Part shown: positions 42,358 through 52,170 of the stretch, piece after piece | Numbering within the stretch: the first letter of the stretch is position 1 | Layout: the number at the start of each line of letters is the position of its first letter | Source of the DNA: Hyphomonadaceae bacterium | Lineage (GTDB): Bacteria > Pseudomonadota > Alphaproteobacteria > Caulobacterales > Aquidulcibacteraceae | NCBI GenBank assembly: GCA_019753105.1 | Contig: JAIELJ010000010.1 | Span: 1-64,000, forward strand | DNA: 64,000 nucleotides | Direction of reading: 5' to 3' | The notes under the pieces: generated by a model | The model's input: the letters and a program-made list of their open reading frames with translations, nothing else | The model's database searches: none | Told to the model about the DNA's origin: nothing | Program-made: the position numbers and the translations under genes

Positions 42358-42840
42358 ATGCGTACACTCTTGCTCGCCGCCGCGGCGGCTTTCGCGCTGA
42401 CGGCCTGTGGCCAATCCAGCGCGCCGGCCGAGGAAGAGGCGCCGGCCGCGCCGCAAACGCTACTCGAAGAAGTGCAGGCGATGGAAGCCGCCAACCAGAT
42501 GGTTTGGGCGGTCACCCAGCTGCAGACACAACAACAAGCCAATCCGGCGCTGACGCCGACATGCGCCAACGTACGCGCCACGGAATCGCGCGGCGTTATT
42601 CCGGCCGATACGTCGCCCGAAAGCCTCTATGCGGCGCACGTTGGGTCGCTCGTGTTCTCTGTGCAGTGTGGCAATCTCGTCAGCCGCGAGCGCTTCGATC
42701 CGAACGAGCATTGGCTGGTCGTCGTCGCGCCCGGAGCGACGGAAGTCGCGATCGTGAACTGCGCTAACGCGCGCGGCACCAGCGATTGCCCGCGCGACAT
42801 CCCGCGCGTAGCGGCCGCACCTGCGCCGGCTACGCCGTAA
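42358..42840 (+). CDS. lipoprotein of unknown function
   Basis: This 160-residue protein has a lipobox (AFALTAC, Cys about 17) and a Glu/Ala/Pro-rich linker. A compact mature domain follows, with two to three Cys (PTCANV, SVQCGN, NCANARGTSDC) that may form disulphides. GGGAGGGAG precedes the ATG. It is closed by a strong terminator at 42862-42892. Not recognised. Confidence 0.65.
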   Translation: MRTLLLAAAAAFALTACGQSSAPAEEEAPAAPQTLLEEVQAMEAANQMVWAVTQLQTQQQANPALTPTCANVRATESRGVIPADTSPESLYAAHVGSLVFSVQCGNLVSRERFDPNEHWLVVVAPGATEVAIVNCANARGTSDCPRDIPRVAAAPAPATP

Positions 42841-42861
42841 CACGCCAGTGCTGCGAAGTTG

Positions 42862-42892
42862 AAGCGCGCGCTTTCACGGCGCGCGCTTTTTC
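42862..42892 (+). terminator. rho-independent terminator after the lipoprotein gene
   Basis: The stem AAGCGCGCGC pairs with GCGCGCGCTT across a TTTCACG-type loop and is followed by TTTCTC. It ends next to the stop codon of the convergent META-domain gene and could serve both. Confidence 0.75.
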
Positions 42893-43312
42893 TCATTCGC
42901 TTTCGATTGGCGCGTCGCTTTCGAACCGTGCGACCTGCTCATCACGGGCGTTGAACAAAACCAGCGCGCTTTGATCATAGTGAGCGCGGCGCGTCGTGCG
43001 GATGACGGCCAGAAAGTTGCGCTCGGCTGCAACTTGGACGCCGGCGCCGTCGCACGCGCGTTCAGTCACATTGATGTTCACAAAGCGCAGGCCGTCGCCG
43101 CCGCTCTGAACCGTCTCGCTCGACCAGCGATTACAGCCCGTGTAGCCGGACGCGCGTCCGCGCTCGAAGGCGAGCAGCGCCCCATGCGGGTTGGCGTCGA
43201 GATCATCGACGCGCCGCCAAGATGTGCCGGCGAGATGATCTTCCTGCGGCAAGGTTGAAGTGGGCGATTGCGCGCATGCGGCGAGCGCCAGAGCGAGGAA
43301 GAGCGCGCGCAT
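42893..43312 (-). CDS. META-domain lipoprotein (HslJ-like)
   Basis: This 139-residue protein has a lipobox (ALALAAC). The META pattern follows: LAGTSWRRVDDL, LLAFERGRASGYTGCNRWSS, NVTERACDG and a final ALVLFNARDEQVARFE. META proteins such as HslJ are outer-membrane-linked and stress-related. The ATG overlaps the SDR stop by one base, so it is cotranscribed with that gene. Confidence 0.82.
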   Translation of the reverse strand: MRALFLALALAACAQSPTSTLPQEDHLAGTSWRRVDDLDANPHGALLAFERGRASGYTGCNRWSSETVQSGGDGLRFVNINVTERACDGAGVQVAAERNFLAVIRTTRRAHYDQSALVLFNARDEQVARFESDAPIESE

Positions 43313-44229
43313 CAGACGGGATCCCACGGAAACACCGAAGCGCTCGCACCAACATCGGTGTAGTTCGCCTTCATCGCCGGCAGGCAATGCTCGATGATGC
43401 TCGACGGCGACCAGCCCTCAAGCCGCGCCATGCCGCGCGTTGGTCGCGGCTGGTTGAACAGAAACACTTCGTTGCCACGCACGGCGAAGATCTGGCCGGT
43501 CGTTTCCTTCGCGCCATCAGCGCAGAGCGCGACTGCCATTTGCGCCACTTGATCGGCGCGCATCGAACGCTGGAAGCGCTCAACGCGGGCAGCGCTTGCT
43601 TCGTCCTTGACCGGAATAGACGCGATCATGCGTGTCCAGGCGAAAGGCGCGATAATGTTGGAGCGTACATTCTTCGTCGCGTTCTCCATTGCGATGATGC
43701 GTGAGAGGCCCATGACGCCGAGTTTTGCGGCGGCGTAATTGGCCTGGCCGATATTGCCGATGAGGCCGGAGGTTGAGGTGAAGAGGACGTATGAGCCGTC
43801 CTGCTTCTCGCGGAAATACTCGATCGAGGCGCGCGTCACGTTGAAGGCGCCGTGCAAGTGCACGTCGATGACGGCCTTCCAATCCTCGGGCGGCATTTTG
43901 TGGAACATGCCGTCGCGCAAGATGCCGGCCGGATTGATGATGGCGTGTAAGCCGCCGAATTCCTTCTTGGCTCGCTCGATCATGGCGACGACGGCGTCAT
44001 AGTCGGAGACACTGTCGCTGTTGGAGATTGCTTTGCCGCCGGCCGCGCGGATTTCAGCCGCGACCTGCTCTGCCGGGCCACTGGAGCCTGCGTCTTCGCC
44101 CTTCAAGCCGCCGCCGAGATCATTGACCAGCACGCTCGCGCCTTCGCGGCCCGCGAGCAGCGCGCACTCTTTGCCGATGCCATTGCCGCCGCCGGTGACG
44201 ATGACGACTTTTCCGTCCAACACGCCCAT
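43312..44229 (-). CDS. short-chain dehydrogenase/reductase (MFE-2 type 3-hydroxyacyl-CoA dehydrogenase-like)
   Basis: This 305-residue Rossmann enzyme has TGGGNGIGKECALLAGREGA as cofactor motif. Catalytic Ser lies in FTSTSGLIGN and Tyr/Lys in NYAAAKLGVMGLSR. The segment ILRDGMFHKMPPEDWKAVID resembles the dehydrogenase part of peroxisomal multifunctional enzyme 2, suggesting a hydroxyacyl-CoA or steroid substrate. The usual NNAG motif reads NPAG here. CGGAGGAC precedes the ATG. Confidence 0.85.
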   Translation of the reverse strand: MGVLDGKVVIVTGGGNGIGKECALLAGREGASVLVNDLGGGLKGEDAGSSGPAEQVAAEIRAAGGKAISNSDSVSDYDAVVAMIERAKKEFGGLHAIINPAGILRDGMFHKMPPEDWKAVIDVHLHGAFNVTRASIEYFREKQDGSYVLFTSTSGLIGNIGQANYAAAKLGVMGLSRIIAMENATKNVRSNIIAPFAWTRMIASIPVKDEASAARVERFQRSMRADQVAQMAVALCADGAKETTGQIFAVRGNEVFLFNQPRPTRGMARLEGWSPSSIIEHCLPAMKANYTDVGASASVFPWDPV

Positions 44230-44300
44230 TCGAATGTCCTCCGTTGCGTTTGAATTAGCCCGCGCCTTGCGCGCGCGCCAGCTTGACGTTGCGGCGCGGA

Positions 44301-44735
44301 GTGAGCGAGCTTCGATATGTGCGGGGCATTCTAGCATTCTTCGGCGCGTTATGGCGCAGCGCTATGTTCTGGCGCATCTCGCCGCTCGAGGGCGTGCGCA
44401 CCGGCAGCTCGCTCGCGGGCTGCCTCATGTTCATGGTGATGATCTTCACCATCGTCGCTGTGGTCCTGGTCGCGCTCGGCTTCGATCTTGGCGAGGTCGA
44501 TCTCTGGTTGGAGGCGCAGGGCGGTTGGCTTGATTTCGTTGGCCGCATCGCGTTCAGGATCGGCATTTGGCTCGTCTTCCTGTTCAGCGTGCTCTGTTGT
44601 GTCGTGATCGTGTGGGCGAGGTTCGCGGAAGCGAAAGCGGATCGCGGCTCGATCTGGGGCTCGATCGGCGGCTTTGTGCTGTTTGCGATTGTCGCATGGT
44701 TCTGCAGCGCATCGCTGTTTGCGCCGCTTTATTGA
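44301..44735 (+). CDS. membrane protein of unknown function
   Basis: This protein of about 144 residues has three membrane segments (about 40-62, 85-108, 120-140) and a basic N-terminus (LWRSAMFWRISPLEGVRTG). The GTG at 44301 follows GCGCGGA. A TTG at 44283 is an alternative start. Its end overlaps the convergent MFS gene by 7 bases. Not recognised. Confidence 0.55.
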   Translation: MSELRYVRGILAFFGALWRSAMFWRISPLEGVRTGSSLAGCLMFMVMIFTIVAVVLVALGFDLGEVDLWLEAQGGWLDFVGRIAFRIGIWLVFLFSVLCCVVIVWARFAEAKADRGSIWGSIGGFVLFAIVAWFCSASLFAPLY

Positions 44736-46021
44736 CCGAGCGTTGAAGGGGGCGGATCGCGTCGCTCTGCGATGGGTTCGAACCCGTCCGCCTTCGCCAG
44801 CGCCGGGAAGAGCCGCATCCACCAGACTGACGCCGCAACGGCGCCCACGCCGCCGATAGTGACGGCGAGCACTGGCCCGAATATCCGCGCCATCAGCCCG
44901 GCTTCAAAGTCGCCCAGTTCGTTCGATGCGGAGATGAAGACATAACTCACTGCCGAAACGCGCCCGCGCATTGCGTCGGGCGTGTTGAGCTGGATGAGCG
45001 TCTGGCGGACGTAAACGGAGATCGCGTCGGCGCCATTGGCTATGCCGAGCGCGAGTGCGGAGAGCCAGATCGATTGCGATAGGCCAAAGGCGATCGTTGC
45101 CAGGCCGAACAAGATGGTCGCGCCGAACATCCAATAGCCGACGCGCGTGCGGATCGGCTTTAGCGCCAGCAAGACCGTAACCCCGGCAGCGCCAACGCCC
45201 ATCGCAGCGCGCAATACGCCAAGCTCGCTGGGTCCCGCATGCAAGATGTCGCGCGCGAACACCGGCAACAACGCCACAGCGCCCGCGAGCAGCACCACGA
45301 CAAGATCGAGCGAGATCGCGCCCAGCACGATTTTGTTGCTGCGCACATAGCGTAGCCCCTCGGCGATCATGTTCAGCGTGCGCGCGTCCTTCACCGGCTC
45401 CTGCGCCGGCGGCTTCAGAAGCACCAGCAAGACGAGCGCGATGACCAGAAGCGCAGCTGCAACGAGATAGGGAACGCTAGCGCCCGCATCATAGAGAACG
45501 CCACCGAGGATTGGGCCGATGATGAGCGAGGTTTGAAACGCAAGCGAGCTGAGCGCGATGCCTTGCGGCAGGTCTTCGCGTGGCAGCAGCATTGGCAGAA
45601 GCGCGCTCGCCGCAGGCGGCAGAAACGCGTTGGTCATGCCCGCGCCGATAGCGGCGATGAACACGGCCGGGATGATGATCTCGGGTCCTAGATTGGCGGC
45701 GAATGCAAGCCAGACCAGGATTGTGAGCTTGGCGATGAAGCAGACAATGAGGATCAGTCTGCGATTGTAGCGGTCCGCCGCTTGGCCGCCGAACAGTGAC
45801 AGCACCAGCAGAGGCAAAAACTGCGCGAGGCCGACGAGACCCAGAATGAACGCGCCCTCGCCGATGCTTTGGCCGTGCGCGCGGGCGGAGTCGTAAACTT
45901 GCCAGCCCATCGCAGTGGCTTGGATCTGGATTGCCATGCTGGCGAACAGCCGCGCGACCCAGAACTGGGCAAACAGCCGGTGACGGAAGATGTCGAGCGA
46001 GGGGGTGTGAAGGCCGGGCAA
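44729..46021 (-). CDS. MFS transporter (EntS/MFS_3-type)
   Basis: This 430-residue protein has about 12 membrane segments. The MFS loop motif is FGGQAADRYNRRLILIV after TM2. The second half begins LRYVRSNKIVLGAISLD. The layout matches the MFS_3/EntS group of exporters. The start is a TTG at 46021 with AGG upstream, chosen because it gives the family start (LDIFRHRLFAQFWVARL). The open frame upstream overlaps the divergent GNAT gene and is not coding. The substrate is unknown. Confidence 0.88.
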   Translation of the reverse strand: MPGLHTPSLDIFRHRLFAQFWVARLFASMAIQIQATAMGWQVYDSARAHGQSIGEGAFILGLVGLAQFLPLLVLSLFGGQAADRYNRRLILIVCFIAKLTILVWLAFAANLGPEIIIPAVFIAAIGAGMTNAFLPPAASALLPMLLPREDLPQGIALSSLAFQTSLIIGPILGGVLYDAGASVPYLVAAALLVIALVLLVLLKPPAQEPVKDARTLNMIAEGLRYVRSNKIVLGAISLDLVVVLLAGAVALLPVFARDILHAGPSELGVLRAAMGVGAAGVTVLLALKPIRTRVGYWMFGATILFGLATIAFGLSQSIWLSALALGIANGADAISVYVRQTLIQLNTPDAMRGRVSAVSYVFISASNELGDFEAGLMARIFGPVLAVTIGGVGAVAASVWWMRLFPALAKADGFEPIAERRDPPPSTLGQ

Positions 46022-46134
46022 GCGGCGCGGACCTTGGTCCCTCGCGTTCCGAGTCGCAACAGGCTGGCGGTGAAAGCATCTATGACAAGCGAACGATTGA
46101 CGGGCCGCGCGCTCACGCTTAAGCGCGCGCCTCC

Positions 46135-46632
46135 ATGCCGCACACGATTGTCGTCGAAACGCCCGCGCACGCCGCCCAGATCGAGGGCGTGCTCGACCGC
46201 GCCTTCGGCCCCGGCCGTTTTGCCAAAACCAGCGAGCGTGTGCGCGAACGCGGTGCGCGCCACGACTTGGCGCTTTCGCGCGTGGCGCTGAACGAAGCGG
46301 GTAATGTGATCGGCGTTTGCCGCATCTATGCCGCGCATGCGGGTGGCGCGCTGCTGTTTCTGGGGCCGCTCGCCGTCGATCCACGCGCGCAAGCGGCGGG
46401 TCTTGGCTTGGCGATGGTGCAAGCGTGTGTTGCCGCATGCCGGGCCGGTGGTGGTTCGGCGATCGTGCTTGTTGGCGCCGAGCGCTTCTTTCGTCCGGCA
46501 GGCTTTACGCTCGCCGACGCCAATCGGCTGACCTTGCCCGGACCTGTCGATGCGTCCCGCTTCTTGTGGCTTGAGCTTCGCCCAGGCGGGCTGGACAAAC
46601 TGCACGGCGTGATTGGCGCGTCTGCGCGCTAG
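46135..46632 (+). CDS. GNAT family N-acetyltransferase (YhbS-like)
   Basis: This 165-residue protein has the acetyl-CoA binding motif LGPLAVDPRAQAAGLGLAMV followed by GGGSAIVLVGAERFFRPAGF, as in YhbS-type acetyltransferases. The N-terminal ETPAHAAQIEGVLDRAFGPG is also typical. The acceptor is unknown. It is divergent from the MFS gene (113 bases apart), and its stop overlaps the downstream convergent gene by 4 bases. Confidence 0.88.
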   Translation: MPHTIVVETPAHAAQIEGVLDRAFGPGRFAKTSERVRERGARHDLALSRVALNEAGNVIGVCRIYAAHAGGALLFLGPLAVDPRAQAAGLGLAMVQACVAACRAGGGSAIVLVGAERFFRPAGFTLADANRLTLPGPVDASRFLWLELRPGGLDKLHGVIGASAR

Positions 46633-48695
46633 CGCGTCTCGCGACGCCAGCCCCACATCAGTAGAAGCACGCCGAGCATCGCCCATGCAACACCGGGCCC
46701 GAGCGGCGTCGCTTGCGCGGCGCGCACGACATAGGCGCCGTTGCGTTCGATGCCGATCCAGTCGCCGCCGCTCGCATTGGCGCCGCGATCGATGCGACGG
46801 ATTTCAGGCAAACGGCGCCCGTCTTCGCCGGTCATAAACACGCTGCCGCCTGTCGCTTGCGCGAGCGGGCGCAGGATTTCGCCGGTCGCCGCGAGTGCGG
46901 CCGCCTCGCGCGGATTGAGCGGGCCCACAGCCGTGAATGCACGCAAGCCGCCATTGCGCGCTTCCCACAAGCCTTGCTCTTCGGCCGGCGCCTCGCCGCG
47001 ATAGAGACCAGGTGCGGCTTCGCCGATCGAGGCTGTGCTGCGCGCGCCGGATGGCGCGATGAGTTCGACATCGCCTGTCGCGTCGCCAAGCGTGGAACGC
47101 TCGATTTCCAAGCCGCGCGGGCCTGCATCCAGGGTGAGGCGCTCATCTTCGAGTTCAGGCTCTTGCATCAGCCAGTGCGCGAGGCGGCGTAGCAATTCGC
47201 CGTGCGGGCCGCCGCCATCATAGCCGCGCGCCCAAAGCCAAGGCTGATCCGACCAAAGCTGCGCAACCCGGCCATCGCCTGCGCGATCAAGCACGAGCAA
47301 GGGGCGGTTGTTGTAGCCGCGCAGCACGGTTTGTCCGCTCGTTGCGTTGGCTTCGATCTGACGTGTCCAGCGTCCCCAACGCTCCGGTGTTGGAAGTCCG
47401 CGCACCACCGGATGGCGTTGCCCGAGCGCCGTCGGTGCAGGGCGATAAGGCTGCGTGGTGAATGCGCCCGTCGGCTGCGACGGCAGAATGCCTGCAAGCG
47501 ACGTACGATAAAGCCCGTCGAGACCAGCTTCGGTTTCGCCAGCCGTGATCAGCAGCGCGCCGCCTTGTTCGATGCGCCGCGCGATCGAAGAGAAGTAGTA
47601 CGCTTGCAGAATGCCGCGCCGTGGCGCGCGGTCGAAGATGATGAGATCGAACTCGTCGAGGCGGCGCTCGAACAGTTCTTCGGTCGGGAATGGGATCAGC
47701 GCCAATTCGTTTTGCGGCGTGAAATCTTGTTTGTCCGGCGGACGCAGGATCGAGAAGTGAACGACATCCACCGCCGGATCGGATTTCAACAAATTGCGCC
47801 ACACCCGCGCGCCCGGGTGCGGCTCGCCGGTGATCAGCAGCACGCGCAAACGATCACGCACGCCATTGGCGGCGAACGCAGCGCGATTGTTCGAGAGCGT
47901 GATCTCCTGCGGGCCTTCGGCGGCTTCGACGATTACCATGTTACGCCCGCGCCGCGGCAAACGGACGTCGATGTTAAACTCGCGATTGGCGCGGACACTG
48001 GTTTGAATCACGCGCCGGCCATCAATGCTGACGTTCACGGTCACCGGCGCATCGCCGGTGCTGTCGATAACGCGCGCGGTGATGCGCATCGGTTCGTTGA
48101 CGATGCCGAATGTCGGCGCCGAGACGAGTTCCAGCCGCCGATCGCCGCGATCGGGATCGCCGACGATGAGCATGTGCGCAGGGCCGAGGCCGCTTAAGCG
48201 GCGCGGCTCCGCCGGCGGATCGACGGCTTGGCCATCGGTGACGACAACAACGCCGCCAATGCGATCACGGGCGACATCGCTCAGTGCATCTTCGATGATC
48301 GCGGTGATGATGGTGCCGTCTGGTCCGCCGCGTGCTTCTCGCACGCGTACATCGAGGCCGGTCTCGCGGGAAAGCCGTTCCGCTATCGCGTCACCCGCGG
48401 CGCGCGCTGCATCGCGCCGGCCGGCGAGCGCAAGGCTCTCGCTTTGATCGACCACAACAAGCGCAACGTCATTCGCAGGCTCGCGCGTCTCGCGCACCCA
48501 TTGCGGCTGCATCAAGCCGACAAACAAGAGCGCCAAACCGAGCAGTCGCGTCACCGGCGCGCCGCCGCCGCGCCAAACGTAGAATGCCAGCGCAAGTGCG
48601 GCGACCGCGCCAAGCCCGACCAGCACGCTCCACGGCAGCGCCGGATCGAAACCTATGCGCGAGCCAGCGATGAGGTCCCCGACGGGCGGCGTCAT
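46629..48695 (-). CDS. large membrane protein with VWA-like and GATase-like domains
   Basis: This 688-residue protein has two N-terminal TM segments (about 22-65). A von Willebrand A-like strand VALVVVDQSESLA carries a MIDAS-type DxSxS pattern. Further parts are a beta-rich middle, a glutamine-amidotransferase-like region (DLIIFDRAP...GGALLITAGE) and a C-terminal TM (VAWAMLGVLLLMWGW). It is the last gene of the MoxR operon, overlapping the upstream gene by 4 bases. Similar proteins accompany BatA/DUF4159 genes in alphaproteobacteria, probably in envelope stress or maturation. The exact function is unknown. Confidence 0.8.
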   Translation of the reverse strand: MTPPVGDLIAGSRIGFDPALPWSVLVGLGAVAALALAFYVWRGGGAPVTRLLGLALLFVGLMQPQWVRETREPANDVALVVVDQSESLALAGRRDAARAAGDAIAERLSRETGLDVRVREARGGPDGTIITAIIEDALSDVARDRIGGVVVVTDGQAVDPPAEPRRLSGLGPAHMLIVGDPDRGDRRLELVSAPTFGIVNEPMRITARVIDSTGDAPVTVNVSIDGRRVIQTSVRANREFNIDVRLPRRGRNMVIVEAAEGPQEITLSNNRAAFAANGVRDRLRVLLITGEPHPGARVWRNLLKSDPAVDVVHFSILRPPDKQDFTPQNELALIPFPTEELFERRLDEFDLIIFDRAPRRGILQAYYFSSIARRIEQGGALLITAGETEAGLDGLYRTSLAGILPSQPTGAFTTQPYRPAPTALGQRHPVVRGLPTPERWGRWTRQIEANATSGQTVLRGYNNRPLLVLDRAGDGRVAQLWSDQPWLWARGYDGGGPHGELLRRLAHWLMQEPELEDERLTLDAGPRGLEIERSTLGDATGDVELIAPSGARSTASIGEAAPGLYRGEAPAEEQGLWEARNGGLRAFTAVGPLNPREAAALAATGEILRPLAQATGGSVFMTGEDGRRLPEIRRIDRGANASGGDWIGIERNGAYVVRAAQATPLGPGVAWAMLGVLLLMWGWRRETR

Positions 48696-51334
48696 TCTTC
48701 GCCCATCCGCTCAAGCAGCGCGGGCACATGTACTTGGTCGTTCTTGTAGTTGCCTGTCAGCGCCACCATCACGAGGTTGACGCCGAAGCGCAGCGAAAGT
48801 TCACGCTGTCGTGCGCTCACGCCGCCATTGCCGGCCCACGCCGAGGCCCAATCGCCGTTGCCGACGAAGAGCGCAGCGACGCCATCGCGTGACGACGCAG
48901 CCGCTGCGCTCTCAGCCCAAAGCTGCGGCGCCGCCGCACGGCCGGGGAATGAGCGCATCAGATAGAATGCGCGCGTCAGCACGTGATCTGTCCCGACGAC
49001 CTCAAGCGGCGGCACGTCGACGCCGGACAGCATCGTCGCTGCCGGCCTGCCGCTCGCGTCTCGCGTATCGACAAGCAGCATGCCGCCAATGGCGAGATAG
49101 CGGTCGAGATTGGCGAGCGCTTGATCGGAGAGACGGCGCGGACTGCTTGGCGCCGGCCAATAGAGGAACGGGTAGAGACTGAGATCGTCGCGCGCGAGAT
49201 CGACGGCGACAGGCGCGCCGGGTTCGACGGAGGTACGCTCCGTCAAAATCGCGCTCAGCGCTTCGAGACCTTGCTGCGATGTGCGGTCGAGTTGCGCGTC
49301 GCCGGTGCGGACGTAAGCGAGGCGCAAGGTCTGCGTCGGGTCGTCGGCGTTTTGCGCGTGCGCTTGATCAGGCGCTGCGATCAGGGCGAGCGTGGCAAAC
49401 GCAGCGGCGGCGCTTGCGCGTGCGAAGCGCGGCAAGCGGCCGGCGAGCATCAGCGCGATGAAAAGATCGAACGCCAGCAGCGCTGCAGCGGCGGCGAAGA
49501 GCCAACCGGCGAGCGGTCGTTCGGTGGTTGCGCCAAGGCCTGCCACCGCGATTCCGTTCGGCAGCGCGAGCGGCGTCAGCGTTTCATCCGGGCGCGCCGC
49601 GTCGATCGCGGCGGTGACGCCGGCGCGTTCGTAGAGGCCGGGCGGTGTCGCGGGCGATGCAACAGCAGTCGCAAATACTTCCGGCGCGATTGGTTGGGTT
49701 TCAGGCGGTGCGGGCGCGAGCACGCCGTAGCCATCGAGCAGGCGCGTCGCGGCGTATGGCCCGCCGGTGATTTCGCGTTCGCCAGCGCCATCGCTGCGGC
49801 CGGCGAAGGCAAGCGTGCGGCGGAGCATTTCCACGAAAAGCCCGGAGAGTGGCATGTCGGACCATTCCGGCCCTGCGCTCACATGATAGAGCACGATCAG
49901 CCCACGCCCGCGCGGCTGCGCGGTGACGAGCGGTGAGTTGTCCGAAAGCGTCGCCCACACGCGCGCTTCTTCGAGGGATGCCGGTTCGGCCAGAAGTTGG
50001 CGGCGGACCGCGACGTCTGCGGGCGGCGTCACGCCGGCATAGGGTGAGTCATCCGGGAAGGCGCCGATAGCGAGCGGCGTTTCCCATGCGAGCGCGGAGC
50101 CCAGCGTGCGCGTACCAGGGCGTAAGCGCACGGGGATGAACTCATCTGCATCATTGGCGAGGCGCGGGCCGGCGAAGCGAATGAGAAGCCCGCCATTGTC
50201 GAGCCAGCGCTCAAGCGCTGCGCGGTCTGTCGGTGCGATCCGGCTGGCGTCGGGCAGGATGAGCGCCTGGGCGCGTGCGTCGATGAGTTCGTTGATCGAG
50301 CCGCGGCGGAGGCTTGCATAGGGCTGCAGCGCGCGATCGACGTAGAAGAGTTCGGAAAGCAGTGGCTGGCCCGCGCCGCCTGGATCAACGAGGCCGACGA
50401 ACGGTCGCCCGGCGCCAGCGGGCAACAAACGCACAGCGCCAGCGCCTTGTTCGCCAACCAAACGCACACGCGCGGCGCGCGCCGCGATTTCGGGCGGCAG
50501 GTCGATGCGCGCTGACGCAGTGAGTGCATCGCCGCTGAAGGTGACTTCGGCTGCGCCGAGTGAGCGCCCTTCCACTGTTTCAGCAGCGATGGCGGTCACG
50601 CCGCCACCGTTCGGCGCGCGACGGATTTCGGCGACGACTCCTTGCGGCGTCACCGATCCGTTGATGATCGTGCGCGCGGTTTGTGAGGGCAGGCGCGCTG
50701 TGACGGGGCCGCGGCGTTGCAGTTCCGCTGCGAGCGCTTCCGCGCCATCGTCGTTGAGGCCGTCGCTGATCCAGATGATGCGATCAAAATTGCCGCGCGT
50801 TTGCGCGAGGCGTTGCGCGGCTTGCGCGCGATCTGGGCGCCAGGGTTGCGGCTCGAAGCGGCCGATGCGCGCTTTTGCATCAGCGGCTGTGAGCGCTTCG
50901 GCTGGATCGCGCGGGCGCGCGGCGGGGGCGGTGAAGAGCATGAACACAGGCGCTTGCGCGCGCTCCGCTTCCGAAGCGGCAGCAATGGCGGCGGCGCGGA
51001 CGTCGCTCCAGAATGGCGCCGAGGTCCAGCCATCGTCGATGACGATGAGCGTGCGGCCGCCTTGAGCGGCCTCCGCTGCGCTCGGTGCGAGGCTTGGCCG
51101 CGCGAACGCCAAGATGAGCAACGCCAAGGCGAGCATGCGGAAGAGCACCAGCCATAGCGGCGCGCGTTGGCGGCTTTGTTCTTCGGTGCGCAAGCCTTCG
51201 AGCAAGCGCGCCGGCGGAAACTGCGTGCGCGCGGGCGCGGGCGGCGTGGCGCGCATGATGAAAAAGAGGATCGGCAGCGTCAGCAGCGCGAACAGCGCAC
51301 CGGGGGCCGCAAACAAGAATGGCCCAAAGCTCAC
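48692..51334 (-). CDS. BatA-N / DUF4159 membrane protein
   Basis: This 880-residue protein begins with the aerotolerance BatA N-terminal domain (two TMs, FAAPGALFALLTLPILFFIM and LWLVLFRMLALALLILAFAR). A VWA-like strand (TLIVIDDGWTSAPFW) and a GATase-like middle (ERWLDNGGLLIRFAG) follow. After a TM at about 635-655, the C-terminal DUF4159 domain begins (LRLAYVRTGDAQLDRTSQQG). The GTG start overlaps the DUF58 stop by 4 bases. It is part of the MoxR-associated operon and likely forms a membrane complex with the neighbouring products. Confidence 0.85.
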   Translation of the reverse strand: MSFGPFLFAAPGALFALLTLPILFFIMRATPPAPARTQFPPARLLEGLRTEEQSRQRAPLWLVLFRMLALALLILAFARPSLAPSAAEAAQGGRTLIVIDDGWTSAPFWSDVRAAAIAAASEAERAQAPVFMLFTAPAARPRDPAEALTAADAKARIGRFEPQPWRPDRAQAAQRLAQTRGNFDRIIWISDGLNDDGAEALAAELQRRGPVTARLPSQTARTIINGSVTPQGVVAEIRRAPNGGGVTAIAAETVEGRSLGAAEVTFSGDALTASARIDLPPEIAARAARVRLVGEQGAGAVRLLPAGAGRPFVGLVDPGGAGQPLLSELFYVDRALQPYASLRRGSINELIDARAQALILPDASRIAPTDRAALERWLDNGGLLIRFAGPRLANDADEFIPVRLRPGTRTLGSALAWETPLAIGAFPDDSPYAGVTPPADVAVRRQLLAEPASLEEARVWATLSDNSPLVTAQPRGRGLIVLYHVSAGPEWSDMPLSGLFVEMLRRTLAFAGRSDGAGEREITGGPYAATRLLDGYGVLAPAPPETQPIAPEVFATAVASPATPPGLYERAGVTAAIDAARPDETLTPLALPNGIAVAGLGATTERPLAGWLFAAAAALLAFDLFIALMLAGRLPRFARASAAAAFATLALIAAPDQAHAQNADDPTQTLRLAYVRTGDAQLDRTSQQGLEALSAILTERTSVEPGAPVAVDLARDDLSLYPFLYWPAPSSPRRLSDQALANLDRYLAIGGMLLVDTRDASGRPAATMLSGVDVPPLEVVGTDHVLTRAFYLMRSFPGRAAAPQLWAESAAAASSRDGVAALFVGNGDWASAWAGNGGVSARQRELSLRFGVNLVMVALTGNYKNDQVHVPALLERMGEE

Positions 51335-52170
51335 GCGAAACGCTCCGAAATGAGCGAGATCAGCAAAGCAAGCGTGGGTGCTGCGCTATGATCGGTGCGG
51401 TGAAGCAAGGCCGGGAAGCCGTATTCGTTGCCGAGTGCGCGGATGGCGCGGCGTTGGGCCTCGAGGCGCTCAGCATACTCCTCGCGCGCAGTCTCGGCGC
51501 GGCCGAGCAACGTTTCGCGGCGGCCGCCTGGTTCGAGGAAGAGCGTGCGGCCACGGAATGGGAAGTCTTCCTCCGCCGGGTCGGCGATCATGATGAGCGC
51601 GCCGTGGGCGCCGGCGTCAGCGCAGGCGGCGAGGCGCGCGCGCCAGTCTTCGGCGGGAGCGTAGAAGTCGGAGAAGAAGAGGATGCAGCTGCGCTTCGGC
51701 GGCGGCGCTTTTGGCGCGGGCGCGATAAAGTCATGCGCGAGGCGATCGACGGCGCGCTGGCCAGCACGCGGCGCTACGCCATAGGCGCCGACACGTTCGC
51801 CGCCGCGTGAGAGCAAAGTGGCGAGTGCGAGTGCGATGGTTTGTGCGCGGCGGAGTTTAGTGGTGCGCGCGGGATCGGCGCTCCAAGCAAAGCCCGGTTC
51901 AGAGTCGAGCCAGAACCACGCCGTCTGCGCGGCTTCGCGTTCGCGTTCGCGCACGAAATAGCGCTCGCCGCGCGCGGAACGACGCCAATCGACCAAGCGC
52001 GCGCCATCTTCGGCGCGGTGATCGCGATACTGCCAGAAGGCTTCGCCTTGGCCGCTGCGGCGGCGGCCGTGCAGGCCGGGCGCGCTTGCCGCTAAGCGTC
52101 GCGCATCGAGCAGTACGCCCGGCAGATCGCCAGCAAGGGCGAGCGCGTCGAGGCGTGCTTGTTGGCTCAA
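51331..52170 (-). CDS. DUF58 domain protein
   Basis: This 279-residue protein has the DUF58 signature around EDGARLVDWRRSARGERYFV, related to the DxxRxYxPGDxxRxIDW consensus but shortened. A VWA-like core follows (CILFFSDFYAP, ALIMIADPAEEDFPF). DUF58 proteins work with MoxR AAA ATPases. The TTG start overlaps the MoxR stop by 4 bases. Confidence 0.87.
   Translation of the reverse strand: MSQQARLDALALAGDLPGVLLDARRLAASAPGLHGRRRSGQGEAFWQYRDHRAEDGARLVDWRRSARGERYFVREREREAAQTAWFWLDSEPGFAWSADPARTTKLRRAQTIALALATLLSRGGERVGAYGVAPRAGQRAVDRLAHDFIAPAPKAPPPKRSCILFFSDFYAPAEDWRARLAACADAGAHGALIMIADPAEEDFPFRGRTLFLEPGGRRETLLGRAETAREEYAERLEAQRRAIRALGNEYGFPALLHRTDHSAAPTLALLISLISERFA

Noticed and set aside
44773-44787. 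GGGTTCGAACCCG resembling a tRNA T-arm
   Set aside because: It lies inside the 3' end of the MFS gene with no acceptor, D or anticodon stem around it.
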